Of a stretch of DNA of 64,000 nt, positions 8,827 to 17,348 are shown piece by piece. A program made the translations under genes and the position numbers. Origin of the DNA: Dongshaea marina (GTDB lineage Bacteria > Pseudomonadota > Gammaproteobacteria > Enterobacterales > Aeromonadaceae). Location of the stretch: contig NZ_CP028897.1 in NCBI RefSeq assembly GCF_003072645.1, positions 4,689,501 through 4,753,500 on the forward strand. The letters are read 5' to 3'. Position 1 is the stretch's first letter. The number at the start of each line of letters is the position of its first letter. Under the pieces are notes generated by a model that saw only the letters and a list, made by a program, of their open reading frames with translations, ran no database searches and was not told the origin of the DNA.

Positions 8827-9468
8827 GTGGAGCAGAAAACCCGACTACCCTTCAATCAAACGCACTTTGTGATGAGTGCACCGGATCTGTCAAAGCTCCC
8901 CAAAGATGACTCCATCGAAGTGGCTTTTGCCGGACGTTCCAACGCGGGTAAATCCAGTGCACTCAATGCCCTGACCCAGCAGAAAAACCTGGCCCGAACC
9001 AGTAAGACCCCGGGGCGGACCCAGTTGATCAACCTGTTTGAGATGGAGCCGGGCAAGATGCTGGTGGATCTTCCGGGTTATGGTTATGCCAAGGTTCCCC
9101 TTGAGGTGAAAAAACACTGGCAGAAAGCCCTGTCAGAGTACCTGCAGCACCGTGAGCAGCTCAAAGGGATCGTGGTTCTGATGGATATTCGCCACCCGCT
9201 CAAGGAGCAGGATCAGCAGATGCTGCAGTGGGCCAGTGAGTCCGAAATCCCGGTACTGGCCCTGCTGACCAAGGCCGATAAGCTCAAGCCTGGCCCACGT
9301 AAGAGTCAGGTACTCAAGGTCCGCGAAGAGCTAGCAGATCTCGGCGGAGAGATTCAGGTCGAATCCTTCTCTTCCACCAAGGGGATCGGTTTGGATAAGC
9401 TCAAGGCTGTACTCACAACCTGGTACACATCATCCTCAGTGGATGATGAAGAGACGGAGCAGGAGTAA
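8827..9468 (+). CDS. engB: Ribosome biogenesis GTPase EngB (YihA/YsxC)
   Basis: An essential-type GTPase for 50S subunit assembly. P-loop GRSNAGKSS, switch region [15 protein letters not shown]3 [11 protein letters not shown]4 LTKADKL and G5-region SFSSTKG are all present. The product is 213 aa from a GTG at 8827, which has GGAGA six bases upstream; residues from [14 protein letters not shown] on align with E. coli YihA (210 aa). The open frame runs further upstream through the glpD terminator, which makes an earlier start unlikely. Confidence 0.96.
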   Translation: MEQKTRLPFNQTHFVMSAPDLSKLPKDDSIEVAFAGRSNAGKSSALNALTQQKNLARTSKTPGRTQLINLFEMEPGKMLVDLPGYGYAKVPLEVKKHWQKALSEYLQHREQLKGIVVLMDIRHPLKEQDQQMLQWASESEIPVLALLTKADKLKPGPRKSQVLKVREELADLGGEIQVESFSSTKGIGLDKLKAVLTTWYTSSSVDDEETEQE

Positions 9469-9475
9469 CTCTCCC

Positions 9476-9504
9476 AAGGCTGCCCCCAGGCAGCCTTTGT
9501 TTTT
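9476..9504 (+). terminator. engB terminator
   Basis: A 9-bp stem AAGGCTGCC / GGCAGCCTT with loop CCCC is followed by TGTTTTT, starting 8 bases after the engB stop codon. Confidence 0.88.
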
Positions 9505-9509
9505 AGCTC

Positions 9510-9664
9510 GTGTTTCACATCTGATGTTGCTCTGTGGTTTCACGACTCACCAACACTGTGTGTATCCAAATCTCTTGCATAAGACTCCTACCCAGCTCAG
9601 CTGCCGCATCCCTGTGACACAAGGCCGGTGGCCTTGAATCAATACAGCTTTATATAAGCAACAG
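9510..9664 (+). repeat. Second dispersed repeat family, copy 1
   Basis: A segment of about 150 bp matches, in opposite orientation, 56522-56657. Shared blocks in order are GTGTTTCACATCTG, GGTTTCACG, CTCACCAACACTGTG, CTGCCGCATCC, an AAGG..CCTT hairpin, TCAATACA and AGCAAC. The hairpin reads AAGGCCGGTGGCCTT here and AAGGTTGGTGACCTT in the other copy, so pairing is kept by a compensatory change. The AT-rich bases 9665-10048 after it show no gene or clear signal. Confidence 0.7.
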
Positions 9665-10048
9665 ATCCGAGACACACCCTTTTTTATAGCTCACCACTTA
9701 ATTTGAAAACTCGCTGATTAATTAGTGATAGAAATTTGCTACAGGTTATTTACTCCGAAATTGAATAAACAGCATGCCAATACATCTAGGGTAAATTTTA
9801 TTTTTTAATTCCTGATAATCACCTGTTTATTAACTTAATCCGGGTGAGCACTAAGACGGGGCATACTCAAAAAACCTTTCTTTTTCAAATAAATCCATGC
9901 TAGCTTGAATGAGGTGATTATGTTTTATCACTTTATTCAAATCTGTAACCTGAAAAATATAGCCCATTCCCAACCGGGAGATAACGGGGCAGTCGCACTC
10001 TTATATGTTTGCATTTTTAAATGGATTTATAATTAAAAAGGATATTTA

Positions 10049-10534
10049 ATGAAAATAGTTCTGTCTTTTCTACTCTGTGGCCTGCTTATCAGCTTATCGG
10101 CCCAGGCTCATTCCGTATTTACGCTTCACAATGAAACAGGGAGAGCACTCACCTACACCGATGGAATGAGTGCGTTTCAGCACAAAGCCAAAGCTGGAGA
10201 GAATATTGTATTCAGCTTTCAAAAAGAGATCCCTGAAAACAATGGGATTAGCTTTAAAAACAGAGTTAACTCTTCCATATTGCTGATGATTGATTTTTAT
10301 TGTACGCCCGAACAGAAAAGTGTGGTGGGTTGTCAGCATGACTTCAGCAGCTGGTTGATCGGATCAGATACCGCCTTTAACTGGAGATATCCTGATCATC
10401 ACAAGAGCATTGAGATGTGGGTCTGCACCAGCCGACAATACTCGAAACTTGGTCACTGTCCAAATGTTCCATGGACAGCTGGCGACTCGGGGCAGCTGCA
10501 CGGCATCAAAGGTCCTGTCGGTCTCCCAAGCTGA
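10049..10534 (+). CDS. Hypothetical secreted protein
   Basis: I do not recognise this 161-aa protein. It starts with a clear Sec signal peptide (MKIVLSFLLCGLLISLSAQA, probable cleavage after AQA), so it is likely periplasmic or secreted. The mature part has four cysteines (DFYCTPEQKSVVGCQHDF, MWVCTSRQYSKLGHCPNVPW) spaced as if for two disulfides, and no obvious catalytic motif. AAAAGG lies seven bases before the ATG. It stands alone, with an AT-rich upstream region of nearly 400 bp and a bidirectional terminator after it. Confidence 0.7.
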   Translation: MKIVLSFLLCGLLISLSAQAHSVFTLHNETGRALTYTDGMSAFQHKAKAGENIVFSFQKEIPENNGISFKNRVNSSILLMIDFYCTPEQKSVVGCQHDFSSWLIGSDTAFNWRYPDHHKSIEMWVCTSRQYSKLGHCPNVPWTAGDSGQLHGIKGPVGLPS

Positions 10535-10550
10535 TCTACAGGCATAAAAG

Positions 10551-10570
10551 AGCCCCGGCATGCCGGGGCT
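10551..10570. terminator. Bidirectional terminator between convergent genes
   Basis: A 20-bp perfect palindrome, AGCCCCGGCATGCCGGGGCT, sits between the plus-strand secreted-protein gene and the minus-strand nupC. A short T/A tract lies on each side (AAAAG before, TTAAA after). Confidence 0.75.
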
Positions 10571-10593
10571 TAAACTCTGTAGCTATGGCCTGA

Positions 10594-11793
10594 TTAGTTA
10601 ATCAGAACTCCGGCGATGACCGCAGAGAGCAGGCTCACCAGGGTCGCACCATACACCAGCTTGAAACCAAAGCGGGCAACCATGTCTCCCTTCTCTGCAT
10701 TCAGGCCCTTTACGGCACCGGCCAGTACCCCGATGGAGCCAAAATTTGCAAAAGAGACCAGGAAGATAGAGATAACTCCGGTGGTGTGGTGACTCAGGCC
10801 CGTTTGCTTAGAAAGGCTAATCATGGCCACAAACTCATTGGTCGCCAGCTTGGTCGCCATGATGCCCCCGGCCTTCACCGCCTCTGCCCACGGAATATTC
10901 AGCATATAGGCGATGGGTGAGAACAGGTACCCGAGAAGCTCCTGGAAGCTTATCCCTATGATGGCATCAAACACACTATTCAGAGCCGAGATAAGCGCCA
11001 TGAAACCGATCAGCATCGCCGAGACGATGACGGCGACCTTAAAGCCATCGAGAATATATTCTCCAAGCATCTCAAAGAAGGATTGCTTCTTTTCATCATC
11101 AACCACAATCAGATCTTCTCCCTCGGCCAGGGTGTAGGGGTTAATGATGGAAACAATGATGAAGGTGCTGAACATATTCAGCAGCAGAGCGGCCACGACA
11201 TATTTAGGATCCAGCAGCTGCATATAGGCACCGACCACAGAGAGGGATACGGTGGAAAGAGCGGTTGCCGACAGGGTATACATCCGCTTCTCATCAATCT
11301 TTGGAAGCAACTGTTTAATGGTGATAAAGACTTCGGACTGGCCAATGGTCAATGAGCTAATGGCATGAAAGGATTCGAGCTTACCAAGACCATTTATTTT
11401 ACTGAGGACAATACCGATGCATTTAATAACGAGGGGAAGAATTTTGAAGTGACGCAGAATGCCGATGAGAACTGAGATGAATATTATTGGCATCAATACG
11501 TTGAAGTAGAAAACAAAATGCCCTTTAGCTGCCAAATCTCCGAAAACAAAAGCGACTCCATCGTGGGCATAACTCAATAATTTTTCGAAGAAACCACTGA
11601 CTGAACCAACAACGACTTGACCACTCCCGGTTCGCATTAAGAGATAACCAAGCACTATCTCTATCACCAGCAACTGTAAGATCGGCCTCTTACGTATATT
11701 TTTTCGATCATTGCTCGACAGGTAGGCCAACAACAGAACCAACACTAAACCGGCAAAAAAAAACAGATACTTCTTAGCTTCAAACAACATCAT
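10594..11793 (-). CDS. nupC: NupC-type concentrative nucleoside transporter
   Basis: An inner-membrane CNT-family proton/nucleoside symporter, 399 aa, with about ten hydrophobic segments. The family signatures GKLESFHAISSLTIGQSEVF, STVSLSVVGAYM, NMFSTFI and the hallmark MATKLATNEFVAM are present, and the sequence follows E. coli NupC along its length. The start MMLF has two ATG codons; AGGTGGG sits directly before the first, so the second (11790) may be the real one. A TTCAGCA/TGCTGAA hairpin (11809-11826) lies in the leader. Confidence 0.93.
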   Translation of the reverse strand: MMLFEAKKYLFFFAGLVLVLLLAYLSSNDRKNIRKRPILQLLVIEIVLGYLLMRTGSGQVVVGSVSGFFEKLLSYAHDGVAFVFGDLAAKGHFVFYFNVLMPIIFISVLIGILRHFKILPLVIKCIGIVLSKINGLGKLESFHAISSLTIGQSEVFITIKQLLPKIDEKRMYTLSATALSTVSLSVVGAYMQLLDPKYVVAALLLNMFSTFIIVSIINPYTLAEGEDLIVVDDEKKQSFFEMLGEYILDGFKVAVIVSAMLIGFMALISALNSVFDAIIGISFQELLGYLFSPIAYMLNIPWAEAVKAGGIMATKLATNEFVAMISLSKQTGLSHHTTGVISIFLVSFANFGSIGVLAGAVKGLNAEKGDMVARFGFKLVYGATLVSLLSAVIAGVLIN

Positions 11794-11829
11794 CCCACCT
11801 AAGCCAACTTCAGCATGAGTGCTGAAAAA

Positions 11830-12275
11830 ATTGATTTACATTTATCTATGATGCCATTTATGTCCCTATCGAATGGTCGAGGGCCCCCAAGGACTGTCCA
11901 TATTGCGCCCATAGCAAGGAGGACTGACCCAATGGGGAGTCCTGTGATTGCAAAAGCACACTCGAAAGCGGCTGCATTTTACACAAGCTGGCGCCAGAGT
12001 CCAGAATATTTTTGAGATTGATCACCCATGTCACCCTCACTCCGGGAAGCAAATGAGTCGGCCTCAAGGTTAAAGGAAGGTTAATTGCTCCATGATCCCA
12101 GGGACAGGAACAGTATGTATGAAAGTTACAAATCGCCAGATATCTGTAAACCAGCAACAGAATTTGAAAGAAAAGTCCGCCATCGCCAGGAAGCGCCGGA
12201 ATTTTGAAGGGATGATAGGAAGCGTATCGATTTTTATCCAGCCGAGCCGGCTGGAACCAAACATTCCCTGGCCCC
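11830..12275. other. Intergenic stretch between nupC and spf, nothing supported
   Basis: I see no convincing gene, RNA or repeat here. Short open frames on both strands have no ribosome-binding site or recognisable product. The nupC promoter presumably lies at the left end. Confidence 0.5.
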
Positions 12276-12383
12276 AAAAAAAACGCCCCAGCACCTTACG
12301 ATGCTGGGGCGGCTAAAAAAGCCATACTCAATCACGTGAAACAAAAGGTCTGAAAGATAGAACATCTTACCTCTGTACCCTAC
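12276..12383 (-). ncRNA. spf: Spot 42 small RNA
   Basis: On the minus strand, the first 41 bases beginning GTAGGGTACAGAGGTAAGAT match E. coli Spot 42 exactly by recall. The 3' part ends in a terminator stem CGCCCCAGCA/TGCTGGGGCG followed by eight Ts (12274-12299 region). The length of about 108 nt fits. Spot 42 is an Hfq-binding RNA that acts in catabolite repression. It lies downstream of polA on the same strand, the arrangement in enterics and vibrios. The -10 would be TACATT, seven bases upstream of +1; the -35 is poor. Confidence 0.95.
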
Positions 12384-12549
12384 GCCGCTAAATGTACTCG
12401 ATCCCGGAACAAAAGAAAACCCTTTTCCGTAATAAAGTTTCAGTTTTGAATTAAAGTAACAGCATGTAACTTCGGGTATTCAAGTCTGTATCCCTCACAA
12501 CTGGTTAACATTGTTTAATCCAGGCCTGCCGCCCACTGAAATTGAAACC

Positions 12550-12583
12550 AAAAAGCCCACTGCATCAGGATGACGCAGTGGGC
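12550..12583 (-). terminator. polA terminator
   Basis: On the minus strand a 13-bp stem GCCCACTGCGTCA / TGATGCAGTGGGC (one mismatch, 3-base loop) is followed by TTTTTGG. It separates polA from spf. Confidence 0.85.
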
Positions 12584-12669
12584 CAACATGGCTCATCATC
12601 GAATGCTCATTAGGCAGAGCCCCGATGAATAAGGTTTATAGAGGCGCCTACAGCGCCGGATGTGATTGG

Positions 12670-15452
12670 TTAGTGAGCCTGATCCCAGTTATCCCCTTCG
12701 CCAGCCTCTACCAGCAGGGGCACCGCCAGATCTGCGGCCTGCTGCATCAGTTCAACCACCTTGCTCTGCACCTCAGCCAGCTTGTCATGACGCACCTCGA
12801 GGACCAGTTCATCGTGGACCTGCATCAGGAGGCGTGCATCACCCTCGGCCTGCTCAGCTATCCAGCGATCCACCTCAAGCATCGCCCGCTTGATGATATC
12901 TGCCGCCGTCCCCTGCATCGGGGCATTGATGGCAGCACGCTCGGCTGCCTTGCGCCTTGCTCCATTTCGGGCGTTGATTTCGGGAAGGTAGAGCCTGCGC
13001 CCGAACAGGGTTTCAACATAGCCCTGCAGCTTTGCCTGCTCACGGATCTTCTCCATGTAGCTTTCAACTCCGGGATAACGTTCAAAGTACTTATCCATGT
13101 AACTCTGAGCTTCTACCCGCGAGATCCCGAGCTGACGGGACAGACCAAAGGCACTCATGCCGTAGATAAGGCCAAAGTTAATCGCCTTGGCACTGCGCCT
13201 CTGATCAGAACTCACCTGCTCCGGGGAGACACCAAACACCTCGGCAGCGGTTGCCCGGTGAATATCCAGCCCCTGGGAAAAGGCCTCCAGCAATCCCTTA
13301 TCTCCCGACAGGTGTGCCATGATTCGAAGCTCGATTTGCGAATAGTCCGCAGCCAGGATCCGGTAGCCCTCGGGAGCCACAAAGGCGCGACGGATCAAGC
13401 GTCCCTCCTCGTTGCGTACCGGAATATTCTGCAGGTTAGGATCCGATGATGAGAGGCGCCCAGTGGCCGTGACCGCCTGGTGATAGGAGGTGTGCACCCG
13501 ACTTGTATCGGGATCAACCATTTTGGGCAACTTATCGGTATAGGTTGACTTGAGCTTGGTCAGGGAGCGGTACTCCAGGATCACCTTGGGCAGAGGGTAG
13601 TCCAGCGCCAGCTCCTGAAGCACCTCTTCCGCCGTTGAGGGGGCGCCCTTGGGGGTCTTCTTCAACACCGGAAGCTTAAGCTTGTCAAACAAGAGCTCCT
13701 GAAGCTGCTTAGTTGAGCCAAGCTTGAACTCATAGCCGGCCAGCTCATAGGCCTTTTGCTCCAGGGCATCGATCCGCAGCTGAAGTGTTTTGCTCTGCTC
13801 GGCCAGCAGCTCACAATCGATCATCACCCCGGTTCGCTCCATGCGGGAGAGCACAGGGATCAGCGGCGCCTCCAGCTCTTGATAAAGCGCTTGCAGAGAG
13901 GGCTGCTGTTCTAGCTCCGGCCAGATTTTATGGTGTAGCTGCAAGGTGACATCCGCATCTTCCGCCGCATAGGGCGCCGCCTGCTCCAGTGGCACCTCGT
14001 CAAAGGTCAGCTGCTTCGCTCCCTTACCTGCGACCTCCTCATAACTGATCGGCTTGTGACCGAGCCAGGTTAGCGAGAGAGTATCCATATCATGGCGGCT
14101 ACCTATGCTCTTGAGCACATAAGACTCGAGCATGGTATCGTACACCACTCCCCTTAAGTTGATCCCGTAGCGGGCCAGCACACTCATATCATATTTGATA
14201 TTTTGTCCCACCTTGAGCCGGGTTTCATCCTCCAGCAGAGGCTTTAGCTTTGCCAACACCCACTCGAGGGGTAACTGCTCAATTTCACCCGATTCCTTAT
14301 GGGCCAGTGGCAGGTAAGCCGCCTCTCCGGGCGCCGTCGCAAAGGAGATCCCAACCAACTCGGCCTGCATGTAGTTAAGGCTGGTGGTTTCGGTGTCCAG
14401 GGCAAAGAGCTCGGCTCCTTCAAGTTTGTTCAGCCAATCGGAAAATTGAGATTCGCTTGATATCACCTGATATCGGCTTCGATCGATCCCCTGATCGGCC
14501 GGATCCTGTTGCGGCACATTTTGCGAAGGATCATCCTCAGGCGCAGCAGCTGAGGATCCCGGGTCCTGATCTTTTTTCAGGAGCTCTCCAAGCCAGCGGC
14601 GAAACTCGAGTTCAGCGTAAAGATCTTTGAGAGCATCCTCATTTGCATCCGAGATCTTAAGCTCACCAGGACGCAGCTCCAACGCCACATCCGTCTTGAT
14701 CGTTGCCAGTTGATAGGAGAGCTCAGCCTGCTGGCGATTCTCCTCCAAACGTGCCCCCATGGTCTTAGATCCTCTGAATCCAAGCTCGGGGATCTTATCC
14801 AGAGACTGATAGATCGCCTGGATCCCCCCAGACCATTGAGTAGCGACAGAGCGGTCTTTTCCCCAACCTTAGGCACACCGGGAATGTTATCGGACTTATC
14901 TCCCATCAGGGCCAGGTAATCAATGATCAGCTCAGGAGGAATGCCAAACTTCTCCCGCACCCCGGCTGGATCAAGAATGGTATTGGTCATGGTATTGATC
15001 AGGGTGATCTTATCATTGACCAGCTGCGCCATATCCTTATCCCCGGTGCTGATGAGAGTACTCAGCCCCTCATCGGCCGCCTGCAGCGCCAGGGTGCCGA
15101 TCACATCATCGGCCTCAACCCCTGGAATTGAGATGAGTGGCAGACCCATGGCACGGATCACCTTGTGCAGAGGCTCGATTTGCTGACGCAGATCGTCAGG
15201 CATGGGTGGCCGATTCGCCTTATATTCGGTATAAAGCTCGCTGCGGAATGTTTTTCCACTGGCATCAAAGATCACCGCCATGTGGCTGGGTTTGTATTGT
15301 GAAAGCAGGCTGCGTAGCATATTGACCACACCATAGACCGCCCCCGTAGGCTCTCCCCTGGAGTTGGTGAGATGGGGTGGCGCATAATAGGCGCGGTAGA
15401 GGTAGGAGGAACCATCAACAAGGATAAAGGGATTTTCTGCTATCTGAGTCAT
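12670..15452 (-). pseudogene. polA: DNA polymerase I, frameshifted (likely one missing G)
   Basis: PolA carries out Okazaki-fragment processing and repair synthesis. The N-terminal 5'-nuclease part ([37 protein letters not shown]) is in one frame to about LLNGLGG. The rest (3'-5' exonuclease with FALDTETTSL; polymerase with DYSQIELRIMAHLSGD, RRSAKAINFGLIYGMSAFGL, QVHDELVLEV) continues in the next frame. The break lies at a run of six C at 14824-14829; a seventh restores [18 protein letters not shown] and a 927-aa protein (928 in E. coli). All active-site motifs are intact, so an assembly error is more likely than loss. Confidence 0.93.
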
Positions 15453-15823
15453 CGCGGGCTGAACATGGTAAAAAATTGTTGCTAGAATGCCATAACCCCC
15501 TCTCAGACACCATGCCCCAGACTCATCTTGACACCATGTGGATAACTCTGTGACAAAAAATAGATCCCGAGACTCTCGAGTGAAGATCTTAAGGATCTGA
15601 AAATATATCTACATATATTTCATGCAGTTATATTCACACCTAAGGATCTTACCGCTGAATATCAAAATCCTTAAATTGTGGAAAACTTCAAATGGATCTT
15701 TTGGATCTTTGATAAATATTTGTTATTTAACTCTTTTCTGAATAACCACCTCGAAGCACTGCTGGCAAAAGGGTACCATTACAGCTCCAGCTATCCACTC
15801 CAAACGGTTAAAGGATGATCTGT
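15453..15823. promoter_or_regulatory. Divergent polA/elbB intergenic region with DnaA box and GATC cluster
   Basis: This 370-bp AT-rich region holds a perfect DnaA box, TGTGGATAA (15537-15545, reverse of TTATCCACA), and a one-mismatch box, TGTGGAAAA (15677-15685). Six GATC sites fall between about 15567 and 15710, several in GGATCTT/AAGATCT contexts, and the stretch from 15700 is very AT-rich. The mix resembles a replication origin or a DnaA/Dam-regulated promoter, but no origin-flanking genes (dnaA, mnmG, rpmH) are in view. Confidence 0.4.
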
Positions 15824-16474
15824 ATGAAAAAAATTGCTGTTATTCTCAGCGGCTGCGGTGTCTTTGATGGCAGTGAGATCCATGAGTCGGTCATCAGCTT
15901 ACTGGCGATCCGCAGACAGGGAGCCAGCTACCAGTGCTTTGCCCCCAACGTGCCTCAGTACCATGTTATCGACCACCTGACAGGGGATGAGCAGTCTGAG
16001 CGTAGAAATGTCCTCAAAGAAGCGGCCCGGATCGCCCGGGGAGAGATCCAGGATCTCAAGCAACTGGATCCATCTGAATTTGACGCCCTATTGATCCCGG
16101 GAGGATTCGGCGCAGCCAAGAACCTGTGTGATTTTGCGATCCAAGGGCCGGAGTTTCAGCTCAACCCCCAACTGCAACGGGTTGCCAGCGCCTTTGCCAA
16201 AGCCAAAAAGCCCGCCGGTTATCTGTGTATCGCCCCGGTAATGATCCCGCACTTCTATGGCCCTGGAGTTGAACTCACCATAGGTAAGGATCCACAAACC
16301 GCAGCGGCGATCACCGCCCTGGGCGGCAAACATATCGAGTGCGCCGTCGATGACTATGTCTATGATGAGCAGCACCGGGTCCTGAGCACCCCAGCCTATA
16401 TGCTGGCAGGCTCTATTGAAGAGGCCGCCGACGGTATCGAAAAGCTGGTCGCCAAGCTTGTTGAGATCGCCTGA
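15824..16474 (+). CDS. elbB: ElbB, DJ-1/PfpI superfamily protein (glyoxalase-like)
   Basis: The 216-aa product begins MKKIAVILSGCGVFDGSEIHE, like E. coli ElbB, and keeps EARNVL-type and PGGFGAAKNL motifs and the nucleophile cysteine in YLCIAPVMIP. E. coli ElbB has been reported to have weak glyoxalase activity; the physiological role is unclear. I chose the ATG at 15824 because AAGGA lies ten bases upstream; the ATG at 15815 is too close to it. It is transcribed away from polA. Confidence 0.9.
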   Translation: MKKIAVILSGCGVFDGSEIHESVISLLAIRRQGASYQCFAPNVPQYHVIDHLTGDEQSERRNVLKEAARIARGEIQDLKQLDPSEFDALLIPGGFGAAKNLCDFAIQGPEFQLNPQLQRVASAFAKAKKPAGYLCIAPVMIPHFYGPGVELTIGKDPQTAAAITALGGKHIECAVDDYVYDEQHRVLSTPAYMLAGSIEEAADGIEKLVAKLVEIA

Positions 16475-16547
16475 TTTACTCACCTGCTCCATGCTCTCCC
16501 TCTATTTCCCTGTGGGATAGGGGGAGTTCAAATGTGCGAGATAAGAA

Positions 16548-17075
16548 ATGCCAGATAAACAGCCTACTCTATACGTCTTCTCCGGCCTGCCCGGCAGCGG
16601 CAAGACCACCCTCTCTACCCTGCTGGCACAACATATTAAAGCGGCTTACCTGAGAATAGATACCATAGAGCAAGGCCTGAAGGATCTTTGCCGGTTCAAC
16701 GCAGTTGGGGAGGGGTATCAGCTGAGCTATCGCCTGGCGACCGATAACCTTAAGCTGGGAGTGAGTGTGATCGCCGATAGCTGCAACCCCATCGAGCTGA
16801 CCCGCCAAAGCTGGCAAGGGATCGCGGCCCAAGCCGGGGCACTATGTCACAATATCGAAGTGATCTGCTCAGATAAAGCAGAGCATCGCCGGCGGGTTGA
16901 ACAGAGGACCTGCTCGATTGCCGGGTTAAAGCTTCCGAGCTGGCAACAAGTACAGGCCCGGGATTACCACCCATGGGAGCGTCCCCGCCTGTTGATTGAT
17001 ACCGCGGGGCAAACACCCCGCCAAAGCCTGGAAACCCTACTGGCAGTTATTTCTCAAACAAGTGGCATAAGCTGA
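16548..17075 (+). CDS. P-loop ATP-binding protein, predicted kinase
   Basis: A 175-aa protein with an N-terminal Walker A motif, FSGLPGSGKTTLST. A hydrophobic strand ending in aspartate follows (GVSVIADSCNP), then an arginine-rich segment (KAEHRRRVEQRT) that may form a lid. This is the layout of the AAA_33/predicted-kinase group, which includes small-molecule and tRNA-ligase-associated kinases; the substrate cannot be told. Its 3' end overlaps the convergent minus-strand gene by 29 bp. Confidence 0.7.
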   Translation: MPDKQPTLYVFSGLPGSGKTTLSTLLAQHIKAAYLRIDTIEQGLKDLCRFNAVGEGYQLSYRLATDNLKLGVSVIADSCNPIELTRQSWQGIAAQAGALCHNIEVICSDKAEHRRRVEQRTCSIAGLKLPSWQQVQARDYHPWERPRLLIDTAGQTPRQSLETLLAVISQTSGIS

Positions 17076-17337
17076 AAAAACCGGGATTATCGAGTCTGCC
17101 GGCAGGCTCAATCCAGCAGCTATCCGTGTAACACTGATAATGAAACAGCAGGGTCTGCCCCTCAAAATCAAGCATCCAGCAGTAACGATCGGCGGCCCAC
17201 TCCCTGTCCAGGACAGTGAAATTATATTGGGAGCACAGCTTACGAGCTTTACCCTCGAAACTTTGCTCCGACAGGCCTTCACAATCGAGTAATACTACCT
17301 GACGCTGCTCATCCCACCCTTTTAGTCGCCAAACCAA
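17047..17337 (-). CDS. DUF3630-like small protein downstream of recQ
   Basis: A 96-aa cytosolic protein beginning MVWRLKGWDEQRQVVLLDCEGLS, with many Trp/Cys/Tyr residues and no known catalytic motif. From memory, size and position directly after recQ fit the DUF3630 family of vibrios and shewanellas; this is a recall, not a search. It starts 11 bases after the recQ stop and is probably co-transcribed with it. Function unknown. Confidence 0.55.
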   Translation of the reverse strand: MVWRLKGWDEQRQVVLLDCEGLSEQSFEGKARKLCSQYNFTVLDREWAADRYCWMLDFEGQTLLFHYQCYTDSCWIEPAGRLDNPGFFSLCHLFEK

Positions 17338-17348
17338 CTTGAGATCCC

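Noticed and set aside
11896-11970. A CRP-like TGTGA…GCACA element upstream of nupC
   Set aside because: The half-sites are eight bases apart instead of six and the second half is poor.
11858-12294. Minus-strand frames of 74-139 codons between spf and nupC
   Set aside because: They overlap the Spot 42 terminator, have no ribosome-binding site and do not resemble any family. Not called as genes.
12625-13449. A 274-codon plus-strand frame antisense to polA
   Set aside because: It is a shadow of the polymerase domain of polA; there is no ribosome-binding site and no family resemblance.
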